From Nocardioidaceae bacterium (GTDB lineage: Bacteria > Actinomycetota > Actinomycetes > Propionibacteriales > Nocardioidaceae): a DNA stretch of 11,807 bases. Each line of letters starts with the position of its first letter. Position 1 is the first letter of the stretch. Where the stretch lies: NCBI GenBank assembly GCA_013698435.1, contig JACCVA010000108.1, positions 1 through 11,807 on the forward strand. The letters are read 5' to 3'. Positions 5,536 through 11,807 of the stretch are shown piece by piece. A program made the position numbers and the translations under genes. The notes beneath the pieces are model-generated. The model did not search any database. It had not been told where the DNA came from and saw only the letters and a program-made list of their open reading frames with translations.

Positions 5536-6441
5536 ATGGCCGAGCACGTGGGCCCTACCACCGAGCTGCTGTGGGGACGGCACTACGCCGCCGTGCGTCC
5601 CGACCACTTCAGCGTCACGTACCAGATCAACCCCTACATGGACATCACGGTGCAGCCGGACGTCGAGTTGGCTGCACGCCAGTGGGAGGGCCTCGTCGGT
5701 CTGCTCGGCGGGCTGGGCGCCCGCGTCGAGGTGCTGCCACCACGACCGGACTCGCCCGACATGGTGTACGCCATGAATCTCGGCTTCGCCCTGGGTGGTG
5801 AGCGATCGAGGGTGGTCATGTCGCATATGCGCTACCCCGAGCGCCGGCTGGAGACCGAGACCGCGAGCCGGTGGTTCGCCGCCGCCGGTTTCGACCCCGC
5901 GTACGTCGGCCAAGGGGCGATCGGTCCGCACCTGGAGGCAGGTGATGCCTTTCCCTTCGCCGGTTCGCTGGTCGTCGGGTTCGGTCCCCGCACCGAGAAG
6001 CTCGCCCTCGAACACCTTGCGGTCGAGCTCGCAGTGCGGGTCGTCGGAGTGGAGATCGTGCACCCGGCGATGTACCACCTCGATCTCGCGTTCTGCCCCC
6101 TCGACGACCGGTCGGCGCTGGTGTGCCTCGATGCGTTCGCAGAGTCCAGCCAGGCCGCCCTGCTCGCGCTCGTGCCGGAGCCGATCGTGATCACCGAGGC
6201 GGAGGCACTGACGTTCTGCGCGAACTCCGTGGTGGTCGGCCGGACCATCGTGATGCCGGCCTGCCCCGAGCGGGTGCGCGGCGAGCTCGAGGCTGCGGGG
6301 TTCGAGATCGTGCTGACCAACGTCTCGGAGTTCCACAAGGCCGGCGGGTCGATCCGCTGCCTGACCAACCCGCTCGACATCGAGCTCGGCCGGGACCTGA
6401 CCCGTCGCATCGGTGGCGAGGTCGTGCTGCCGGCCGCATGA
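5536..6441 (+). CDS. Dimethylargininase / amidinotransferase-family hydrolase
   Basis: 301 residues. It belongs to the guanidino-group-modifying superfamily (DDAH, arginine deiminase, amidinotransferase). Visible blocks are FSVTYQINPYMDITVQPD (25-42), PDMVYAMNLGF (74-84), HLEAGDAF (132-139, acidic residues E134 and D137 for the guanidine group), YHLDLAFCPLD (180-190, catalytic H181), LTFCANSVV and GGSIRCLTNPL (270-280) with nucleophile C275. Members hydrolyse methylarginines to citrulline plus amine, or related guanidines. The YQINPYMD N-terminus and short single-domain length favour the DDAH-like bacterial group over arginine deiminase, which is about 400 residues. No ornithine aminotransferase or other arginine-pathway gene is adjacent. 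Transcription is probably repressed by the divergent GntR regulator. Substrate is uncertain, so no gene symbol is assigned. Confidence 0.85.
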   Translation: MAEHVGPTTELLWGRHYAAVRPDHFSVTYQINPYMDITVQPDVELAARQWEGLVGLLGGLGARVEVLPPRPDSPDMVYAMNLGFALGGERSRVVMSHMRYPERRLETETASRWFAAAGFDPAYVGQGAIGPHLEAGDAFPFAGSLVVGFGPRTEKLALEHLAVELAVRVVGVEIVHPAMYHLDLAFCPLDDRSALVCLDAFAESSQAALLALVPEPIVITEAEALTFCANSVVVGRTIVMPACPERVRGELEAAGFEIVLTNVSEFHKAGGSIRCLTNPLDIELGRDLTRRIGGEVVLPAA

Positions 6442-6444
6442 CGG

Positions 6445-6471
6445 CTGCCGGAGTACGTCGGTCGACGGCAG
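6445..6471. terminator. Possible bidirectional terminator between convergent genes
   Basis: CTGCCG (6445-6450) and CGGCAG (6466-6471) form a perfect 6-bp stem around a 15-nt loop that itself contains CGTC/GACG complementarity. It lies 3 nt after the hydrolase stop and before the convergent EamA stop. There is no T-run on either side, so it is a weak candidate. Confidence 0.3.
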
Positions 6472-6489
6472 GCTCACGACCGGGCGCTG

Positions 6490-7449
6490 CTACGTCGTGA
6501 GGGGCGGGGACCACGTCTCCCGGGCGCGGGTGCGGGCCGTCTGCGCCAGCGCGATGCCGAGCAATACGAGCGCCACTCCCAGCAGCTGTGCGGCCACCAG
6601 GCCCTCGCGGAACCAGAGCCAGCCGAGCACGGTCGCACCGACGGGTTCGAGCATGCCGACCAGCGTCACCTCGGTCGCAGTCAAATGCCGCAGCGCGCTG
6701 AGCTCGGCCAGGAACGGCACCACGGTGCCCAGCAGGATCATCCAGACCAGCAGCGCCCACAGCGGGATCTCGGCACCGTCGAGCGTCCCGCCCAGCGAAC
6801 GCATAGCGCTCAGGTCGGAGTCGAGCAGCCCGGTCACAGGCTGCACCAGGTTCCAGAAGATGGCGGCGACGATGAACGCCTCGGTGAGCACCAGGATCGG
6901 CGGGTGGTCGGAGACGCTGCGCTCGCCGAGCAGGAAGTACGTCGCGAGCGACACGGCGGCGGCGAGCCCGGCGACGACGCCGATTGCGTCGAGCGTGAGC
7001 CCATCCCACACCTGGGCGACGAGGGCGAGCCCTCCGAGGGACAACCCGAGGCCGAGCCAGAGGCGCCGGCGTACCTGCTCGCGGTAGACCACGCGGGCGA
7101 ACACTGCGACGAGCACGGGAGCGGTGAACTCCAGCAGCAGCGCGATACCGACCGGCAGCCGGTCGATCGCGACGAAGTAGAACCACTGGACCAGCGCGAC
7201 CCCGCTGATGCCGAACCCGAGCACCGTGCCCAGCTCGCGGTACCCGCGCGGGAGCTGGAGCCGGAGTCCCCGGAGGAGGACGACGACGAGGAGGGCCAGT
7301 GCGGTTCCCGTGCAGCGCACCGTGGTCAGCGTCATCGAGTCGACCCCGGCGGCCTGGATGACTCGGGAGACGCCGGCGTTCAGCACGAAGAAGAAGGCAC
7401 CGACGCTGACCAGCCAGTAGCCGGTCAGGGGTGTCCTCGTCGTTTGCAC
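6490..7449 (-). CDS. EamA/DMT-family transporter, ten-helix membrane exporter
   Basis: 319 residues if started at the GTG at 7449, which begins MQTTRTPLTGYWLVSVGAF. Frames further upstream run into the promoter of the divergent aminotransferase gene. The protein is almost wholly hydrophobic with about ten helices in two EamA repeats. The end of repeat one is LLEFTAPVLVAVFARVVYRE (105-124), and the matching end of repeat two is MLEPVGATVLGWLWFREG (266-283), the duplicated family signature. Members move small metabolites such as amino acids, usually as exporters; RhtA is an example. The substrate cannot be read from sequence. A -10-like TAACCT ends 7 nt before the GTG and no ribosome site is present, consistent with leaderless expression. 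Confidence 0.88.
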   Translation of the reverse strand: MQTTRTPLTGYWLVSVGAFFFVLNAGVSRVIQAAGVDSMTLTTVRCTGTALALLVVVLLRGLRLQLPRGYRELGTVLGFGISGVALVQWFYFVAIDRLPVGIALLLEFTAPVLVAVFARVVYREQVRRRLWLGLGLSLGGLALVAQVWDGLTLDAIGVVAGLAAAVSLATYFLLGERSVSDHPPILVLTEAFIVAAIFWNLVQPVTGLLDSDLSAMRSLGGTLDGAEIPLWALLVWMILLGTVVPFLAELSALRHLTATEVTLVGMLEPVGATVLGWLWFREGLVAAQLLGVALVLLGIALAQTARTRARETWSPPLTT

Positions 7450-7456
7450 GTGACCG

Positions 7457-7489
7457 AGGTTACGCACTCGGATCGGCCGTCGATAGGCT
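7457..7489. promoter_or_regulatory. Overlapping divergent leaderless promoters (EamA gene / pat)
   Basis: On the minus strand -10 TAACCT (7457-7462) ends 7 nt before the GTG at 7449. On the plus strand -35-like TTACGC (7460-7465), an 18-nt spacer and -10 TAGGCT (7484-7489) end 7 nt before the ATG at 7497. The minus -10 and plus -35 share bases, so the two promoters probably exclude each other. Confidence 0.5.
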
Positions 7490-7496
7490 GGCCCGT

Positions 7497-8573
7497 ATGA
7501 CGAAACCGCGGCTGCGCGAGGCACTCGACTCGATCCCGGCGTACAAGGCCGGCAAGCCGCCCGCTGCCGCCGAGGGTCCGTCGTTCAAACTGTCCAGCAA
7601 CGAAAACCCCTACCCGCCGCTGCCGGGCGTGCTGGCGAAGGCCGCCGCGGCGGCCGGGCAGATGAACCGCTACCCCGACATGGGGATGAGTGCGCTGCAC
7701 GCCGCGCTCGCAGACCGGCTGGGAGTGCCGCAGGACCAGTTCGCTTCCGGTGCCGGCTCGGTCGCCGTGCTCTACCACCTGCTGCAGGCGACCTGCGCGG
7801 AGAAGGACGAGGTCGTGTACGCCTGGCGGTCCTTCGAGGCGTACCCCATCGCGGTAGGAGTCACCGGCGCCACCAGCGTGCAGGTGCCGCTCGACGCCGA
7901 CGCGCGCCATGACCTCCCCGCGATGAGCGCGGCGGTCACCGACAGCACCAAGGTCGTCATCGTCTGCTCGCCGAACAACCCCACGGGTCCCGCTGTACGC
8001 CGTCAAGAGCTCCTCGACTTCGTCGAGTCCGTGCCGAGCCGTGTCGTCGTCGTGCTCGACGAGGCCTACCGCGAGTTCGTCACCGACGCCGACAACCTCG
8101 ACGGCCTCGAGCTCGTCCGTGGACGCGACAACGTGGTCGTCCTGCGCACGTTCTCGAAGGCGTACGGCCTGGCCGGGCTCCGCGTCGGGTACGCCGTCGG
8201 CCCAGCGGCCGTCGCGGAGGCCATCCGCAAGTGCGCGCTGCCGTTCGGTGTCTCCCAGATCGCACAAGACGCTGCCATCGCGTCCCTGGACGCCGAGGTG
8301 GACCTGATGCAGCGGGTCAAGGAGCTCGTGGCCGAGCGCGAGCGTGTTACGACCTCGCTGACCGAGCAGGGATGGTCGATCCCCGCTGCCGAGGGCAACT
8401 TCGTCTGGTTCCCGCTCGGCGACGCCACCGACGAGTTCGCGGCCGTCTGCGGGCAGGCCGGGCTGAGTGTCCGACCGTTCCCCGGTGAGGGTGCCCGGGT
8501 GACGATCGGGGAGACATCGGCCAACGACGGGCTGCTCGAGGTGGCTGCACGGTGGCGAGCCGAACACCACTGA
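7497..8573 (+). CDS. pat: Aromatic amino acid / histidinol-phosphate aminotransferase (Pat/HisC2 type)
   Basis: 358 residues, a fold-type I PLP enzyme. Visible motifs are KLSSNENPYPPLPGVL (31-46), NRYPD (57-61), GAGSVAVLYHLLQ (85-97), AWRSFEAYP (109-117), SPNNPTG (158-164, with N161), VVLDEAY (185-191, with D188), TFSKAYGLAGLRVGY (218-232, Schiff-base K221) and NFVWFPLG. GWRSFE-type and NRYPD blocks resemble the stand-alone mycobacterial Pat/HisC2 rather than the HisC of his operons, and no other his gene is near. Pat transaminates phenylalanine, tyrosine and related keto acids, and HisC handles histidinol phosphate; sequence alone does not separate them with certainty. A leaderless ATG 7 nt after -10 TAGGCT fixes the start. 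It is divergent from the EamA exporter, so a shared amino-acid theme is possible. Confidence 0.87.
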   Translation: MTKPRLREALDSIPAYKAGKPPAAAEGPSFKLSSNENPYPPLPGVLAKAAAAAGQMNRYPDMGMSALHAALADRLGVPQDQFASGAGSVAVLYHLLQATCAEKDEVVYAWRSFEAYPIAVGVTGATSVQVPLDADARHDLPAMSAAVTDSTKVVIVCSPNNPTGPAVRRQELLDFVESVPSRVVVVLDEAYREFVTDADNLDGLELVRGRDNVVVLRTFSKAYGLAGLRVGYAVGPAAVAEAIRKCALPFGVSQIAQDAAIASLDAEVDLMQRVKELVAERERVTTSLTEQGWSIPAAEGNFVWFPLGDATDEFAAVCGQAGLSVRPFPGEGARVTIGETSANDGLLEVAARWRAEHH

Positions 8574-8587
8574 CCACCACCCCCAGG

Positions 8588-8605
8588 CGCCGCAACCGGA
8601 CGGCG
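8588..8605 (+). terminator. Weak hairpin after pat
   Basis: CGCCG (8588-8592) pairs with CGGCG (8601-8605), extended by two possible G-U pairs, 15 nt past the pat stop. Only TTAATG follows, not a T-tract. It may slow transcription but is not a convincing intrinsic terminator. Confidence 0.25.
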
Positions 8606-8627
8606 TTAATGGGTTCGCGAGGCGTTA
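8602..8627 (+). repeat. 7-bp direct repeat GGCGTTA, period 19
   Basis: GGCGTTA occurs at 8602-8608 and again at 8621-8627, upstream of the candidate -10 TAGACT (8639-8644) for the ABC exporter genes. The position suits an activator or repressor site, but the first copy overlaps the weak hairpin and the match is short. Confidence 0.3.
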
Positions 8628-8638
8628 GAGGCATGCTT

Positions 8639-8644
8639 TAGACT
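8639..8644 (+). promoter_or_regulatory. Candidate -10 box of the ABC exporter operon
   Basis: TAGACT fits TANNNT and would start transcription near 8651, giving a leader of roughly 93 nt. No recognisable -35 lies at 16-19 nt, so an activator or alternative sigma factor may be involved, or the box is spurious. Confidence 0.3.
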
Positions 8645-8654
8645 GGGGCTTACA

Positions 8655-8736
8655 CGGCTCGGGACGGTCGTGGATACCCAGCTACCGCGCTTGCCCGCTC
8701 TCGCGGGTCGCGAAGCACGAGCCGCAAGGGGGCCCC
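8655..8736 (+). promoter_or_regulatory. Structured 5' leader of the ABC exporter operon
   Basis: CGGCTCG (8655-8661) and CGAGCCG (8718-8724) form a perfect 7-bp closing helix. Inside it, CGCG-(CTT bulge)-GCCCGC (8686-8698) pairs with GCGGGTCGCG (8703-8712) around a TCTC tetraloop, including one G-U. After the closing helix comes AAGGGGGCCCC (8726-8736). Its GGGGG is the only ribosome-site-like stretch, 11 nt before the ATG, and it can pair with the adjoining CCCC. The layout could control translation of the exporter, but I match it to no known riboswitch class. Confidence 0.4.
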
Positions 8737-8743
8737 TCACCCG

Positions 8744-10549
8744 ATGAGTGCGCAGACCGCCGGAACAGCCTCCGCCTCACCGCCCCGCAGGGGCGGTGTT
8801 CGTTCGCTCTGGCGGCTGAGGTCGTACCTGCGCCCCTACGTCGGCTCGCTGGTGATCATGGCTGTATCCGCCGTGACCGGCGTCTTCGTCAGCATGTCGA
8901 TCCCCCTTGTGACAAAGGCGATGATCGACGGCCCGATCGCGGACAGGGAGACGGGACCGATCCTGCCGCTGGGGCTGCTCGCGCTGGCGTTGGGCATCAC
9001 CGAGGCGGCGCTGGTCCTGATCCGGCGATGGGTGCAGGCCGGGGCGGTACTCGGCTTCGAGACCTCCGTGCGAGACGACCTCTACCAGCACATGCAGGAC
9101 CTGCCGATGGCGTTCCACGGCGACTGGCAGAGCGGCCAACTGTTGTCGCGCATCACCGTCGACCTGAGCGCGCTGCGCCGATTCATGGGCTTCGGCCTGC
9201 TGTTCCTGGTCATCAACATCCTCCAGCTAACCGTGGTCACCGGGCTGCTCCTCAAGATGTACTGGCCGCTGGGGCTCGTCGTCGCCATCTCCGCCGTGCC
9301 GATCATCTTGCTGAGTCGCCGGTTCGAGCAGAAGTACGTCGTGGTGTCCCGCCAGGTGCAGGACCAGCAGGGCGACGTCGCCACCGCCGTCGAGGAGGCC
9401 GCGGTCGGCTTCCGGTCCATCAAGTCCTTCGGGCGCCGCCCCTACATGGAGGACAAGTTCGACCGCCACACCGCGATCCTCTACGACACGTCGATGGAGA
9501 AGGTACGGCTCTCGAGCCGCTTCTGGACGTTCCTCGAGGTGATCCCGAATCTCAGCCTCGTGATCGTGCTCCTGCTGGGCGCGCTCGCCGTCGGCCGTGG
9601 CGACGTCACGCCGGGCACCCTGGTCGCCTTCATCATCTTGATGCTGCAGCTGATCTGGCCGATCGAGTCGCTCGGCTTCATCTTGGCGATGGCGCAGGAA
9701 GCGATGACCGCGTCCGACCGGGTGCTCGACGTCTTCGACACGCAGTCATCGATCACCGGTGGCGACCGGGTGCTCGAGAAACCACACGGCCACCTCAAGT
9801 TCGAGCACGTGGACTTCGGGTTCCCCGGGTCCGACGAGCTCGTCCTTCGCGACGTCAACCTCGACGTGGCCCCCGGCGAGACCATCGCGATCGTCGGCGC
9901 CACCGGCTCCGGCAAGACGGTGCTCACGTCGCTGGTCCCACGGCTGTACGACGTCTCCGCCGGTCGGGTGACGATCGATGACGTCGACGTACGAGAGCTC
10001 ACGCTGCCCTCGTTGCGCACCATTGTCGCGACGGCGTTCGAGGAGCCCACGCTGTTCTCGATGAGCGCCCGCGAGAACGTGAGCCTCGGCCGGCCGGACG
10101 CCAGCGACGAAGACATCGCGGCTGCCATCGAGACCGCCCAGGCCGGGTTCGTCTACGACCTGCCGTGGGGTCTCGACACCCGCATCGGCGAGCAGGGCAT
10201 GTCGTTGTCCGGCGGCCAGCGCCAACGGCTGGCGCTGGCGCGGGCGGTGCTCGCCCGGCCCCGCATCCTGGTGCTCGACGACACCTTGTCTGCGCTCGAC
10301 GTCCATACCGAAGCGCTGGTGGAGACGGCGCTGCGCCGTGTCCTTGCCCACGCGACTGGCATCGTCGTCGCCCACCGCGCCTCGACCGTGCTGCTGGCCG
10401 ACAAGGTCGCGCTGCTGCAGAACGGCACCATCACCCATGTCGGTGACCACCACGAGCTGCTCGGCACCGTCAAGGCCTACCACGACCTGCTCGCCGGCGA
10501 CGCCGACGACGAGACGCGCGAGCGCCAGGAGGAGGAGGTGCTGCGATGA
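8744..10549 (+). CDS. ABC exporter half-transporter, degenerate-site subunit
   Basis: 601 residues: a six-helix type IV exporter membrane domain (about 30-325) fused to an ATPase domain (about 350-585). The intracellular coupling segment includes FHGDWQSGQLLSRITVDLSALRRF (124-147). Motifs are Walker A GATGSGKT (385-392), signature LSGGQ (488-492), Walker B RILVLDD (507-513), D-loop SALD (516-519) and H-loop H544. Two positions deviate. The catalytic Glu after Walker B is Asp (D513), and the Q-loop position reads AFEEPTLF with Glu instead of Gln. Such substitutions mark the degenerate nucleotide site of heterodimeric multidrug or lipid exporters (TM287/288, BmrCD type). The stop overlaps the start of a second half-transporter, the presumed partner. 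The C-terminus (DADDETRERQEEEVLR) is highly charged. Substrate unknown; drug or lipid export is inferred. Confidence 0.93.
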   Translation: MSAQTAGTASASPPRRGGVRSLWRLRSYLRPYVGSLVIMAVSAVTGVFVSMSIPLVTKAMIDGPIADRETGPILPLGLLALALGITEAALVLIRRWVQAGAVLGFETSVRDDLYQHMQDLPMAFHGDWQSGQLLSRITVDLSALRRFMGFGLLFLVINILQLTVVTGLLLKMYWPLGLVVAISAVPIILLSRRFEQKYVVVSRQVQDQQGDVATAVEEAAVGFRSIKSFGRRPYMEDKFDRHTAILYDTSMEKVRLSSRFWTFLEVIPNLSLVIVLLLGALAVGRGDVTPGTLVAFIILMLQLIWPIESLGFILAMAQEAMTASDRVLDVFDTQSSITGGDRVLEKPHGHLKFEHVDFGFPGSDELVLRDVNLDVAPGETIAIVGATGSGKTVLTSLVPRLYDVSAGRVTIDDVDVRELTLPSLRTIVATAFEEPTLFSMSARENVSLGRPDASDEDIAAAIETAQAGFVYDLPWGLDTRIGEQGMSLSGGQRQRLALARAVLARPRILVLDDTLSALDVHTEALVETALRRVLAHATGIVVAHRASTVLLADKVALLQNGTITHVGDHHELLGTVKAYHDLLAGDADDETRERQEEEVLR

Positions 10550-11807
10550 CGACGTCGAACGACTGGAGAGGCGTCGCCGCCGAGAACCGTGACGACGAGA
10601 TCCCCGACAAGGTCTCGCTCGTGCTCAAGGAGCGCTCCCGGCGCCTCCTGGGTGACCTGCTGCGCCCCCACAAGAAGATCCTGATCTGGCTGACCGTGGC
10701 GGTGCTCATCGAGAACGCCGCGCGGCTGTCCGTTCCGTGGCTGGTGAAGGAGGGCATCGACCGGGGCATCCCGCCTATCCTCGACGGCGAGGGCAGCTCG
10801 ACGCTGATGACGATCATCGCGATGCTCTTGGTAGCCGTGCTCGTGCAGGCCGTGACCCGGCAGTTCTTCCTCATGCTCGCGGGGCGGATAGGGCAGAACG
10901 TCTTGCTGTCGCTGAGGCGCCGCGTCTACTCCCACTTCCAGAAGCTGTCGCCTGCGTTCCACGAGGACTACACATCAGGGCGGGTGATCTCGCGGCAGAC
11001 CTCCGACGTCGACGCGATCTACGAGCTGCTCGAGACCGGCTTCGACGGGCTCATCACGGCCGTCTTGACGTTGTTCGGCACGGCAGTGCTCCTGCTGCTG
11101 CTGGATCTCAAGCTCGGGCTGGTCGCACTGCTGTGCTTCCCGTTGCTCTACCTCCTGACGCGCTGGTTCCGTACCGAGTCGGCGAAGGCGTACCGGCGTA
11201 CCCGCGAGACCGTGGCCGTGGTGATCGTCCATTTCGTCGAGACGATGAACGGCATGCGCGCCGTGCAGGCGTTTCGCCGTGAGCGACGCAACCAAGACAT
11301 CTTCGAGTCGGTCGACGACGACTACCGCCGCGCCAACGAGCGGGCGTTCCGGCTGGTCGGCCTCTTCATGCCCGGCATTAAGCTGATCGGCAACGTCACC
11401 ATCGCCGTCGTGCTCGTCTACGGCGCCCATCTCGTCGTCAACGGCGAGATCTTGGTCGGGGTGCTGGCCGCGTTCCTTCTGTACCTGCGTCAGTTCTTCG
11501 AGCCGATGCAGGAGATATCGCAGTTCTACAACACGTTCCAGTCGGCGTCGGCGGCACTTGAGAAGCTGTCGGGTGTCCTTGAGGAGGACCCGTCGCTGCC
11601 GGAGCCGACGGCTCCCATCCCCATGCCCGAGGCGCACGGTGCACTGCACTTCGAGCACGTGTCGTTCTCGTACGTCGAGGACCGCGCGGTGCTGCCCGAC
11701 CTCGAGGTGGAGGTGCCGGCGGGGATGACTTTGGCCCTGGTGGGGACGACCGGCGCAGGCAAGACGACGCTCGCGAAGCTGGTCGCACGGTTCTACGACC
11801 CCATCGC
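10546..11807 (+). CDS. ABC exporter half-transporter, partner subunit, C-terminus cut by the window
   Basis: The frame starts at the ATG at 10546, overlapping the stop of the first subunit (ATGA). GGAGGAGG lies about 8 nt upstream. It is open for 420 residues to the window edge. Membrane helices fall near residues 43-66, 87-111, 168-188, 190-206, 272-296 and 300-316. The linker segment FHEDYTSGRVISRQTSDVDAI (138-158) is the usual first intracellular-loop motif of these exporters. The ATPase domain begins near 366 (LHFEHVSFSYVED), with Walker A GTTGAGKT at 400-407 just before the cut. Signature, Walker B and H-loop are not visible, so whether it carries the catalytic Glu expected of the active site is unknown. 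Coupling and order indicate a heterodimer with the upstream gene. Its N-terminal cytoplasmic tail of about 40 residues is rich in charged residues. Confidence 0.93.
   Translation, partial: MTTSNDWRGVAAENRDDEIPDKVSLVLKERSRRLLGDLLRPHKKILIWLTVAVLIENAARLSVPWLVKEGIDRGIPPILDGEGSSTLMTIIAMLLVAVLVQAVTRQFFLMLAGRIGQNVLLSLRRRVYSHFQKLSPAFHEDYTSGRVISRQTSDVDAIYELLETGFDGLITAVLTLFGTAVLLLLLDLKLGLVALLCFPLLYLLTRWFRTESAKAYRRTRETVAVVIVHFVETMNGMRAVQAFRRERRNQDIFESVDDDYRRANERAFRLVGLFMPGIKLIGNVTIAVVLVYGAHLVVNGEILVGVLAAFLLYLRQFFEPMQEISQFYNTFQSASAALEKLSGVLEEDPSLPEPTAPIPMPEAHGALHFEHVSFSYVEDRAVLPDLEVEVPAGMTLALVGTTGAGKTTLAKLVARFYDPI

Noticed and set aside
5263..6477. Minus-strand open frame of 404 codons
   Set aside because: Antisense to the guanidino-hydrolase gene and crossing its promoter and operator; the translation is low-complexity with no motif.
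7425..8570. Minus-strand open frame of 381 codons
   Set aside because: Antisense to the aminotransferase, which has all PLP-enzyme motifs on the plus strand.
7497..8573. Part of a histidine biosynthesis operon
   Set aside because: No other his gene is present, and the motif pattern fits the stand-alone Pat/HisC2 group better.
8676..8712. T-box riboswitch, because GCTACCGCG resembles the conserved TGGTACCGCG
   Set aside because: Two key bases differ, there is no stem I or specifier region, and the downstream gene is an ABC exporter rather than an aminoacyl-tRNA synthetase or amino-acid gene.

Overview
The window is high-GC DNA with densely packed genes, GTG as well as ATG starts, 4-bp stop/start overlaps and promoters lying directly against start codons. 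Together with the gene families this points to an actinobacterium, most likely of the Nocardioides type (Propionibacteriales); the family-level guess is inference. No rRNA, tRNA, CRISPR array, transposase or phage integration gene was seen. Ten protein-coding genes are supported; those at both edges are cut by the window.

Left part (1-3589, minus strand). A fructosamine-kinase-family gene is followed by a response regulator, its membrane histidine kinase (GTGA overlap) and the N-terminal part of a membrane-anchored HtrA/PepD-type serine protease. This is the layout of the mycobacterial mprA-mprB-pepD envelope-stress locus. Two candidate response-regulator boxes of 8-3-8 direct-repeat form lie exactly 20 nt upstream of the regulator and protease start codons. 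The first is strong, the second weak.

Middle (3590-6441). A 210-bp gap holds a nested inverted-repeat element of about 107 bp. Beyond it is a translationally coupled minus-strand operon: FadR-type GntR regulator, small four-helix membrane protein (Phage_holin_4_2 family), low-molecular-weight tyrosine phosphatase. It diverges from a plus-strand dimethylargininase/amidinotransferase-family hydrolase. The shared intergenic region carries a perfect FadR-type operator over the predicted hydrolase start site and a near-match over the regulator's own -35 box.

Right part (6442-11807). A minus-strand EamA-type exporter and a plus-strand aromatic/histidinol-phosphate aminotransferase (pat-like) diverge from a compact overlapping promoter; both look leaderless. 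Next comes a pair of ABC exporter half-transporters with an ATGA overlap. The first has a degenerate ATPase site (Asp for the catalytic Glu, Glu at the Q-loop Gln position), so the pair is probably an asymmetric heterodimer. Its roughly 90-nt leader is rich in inverted repeats and may be a cis-regulatory RNA.

No known defence or mobile system was found. The most interesting features are regulatory: the repeated box in the mprAB-pepD-like locus, the operator pair between the GntR operon and the hydrolase, the leaderless promoters, the nested-repeat element and the ABC leader.
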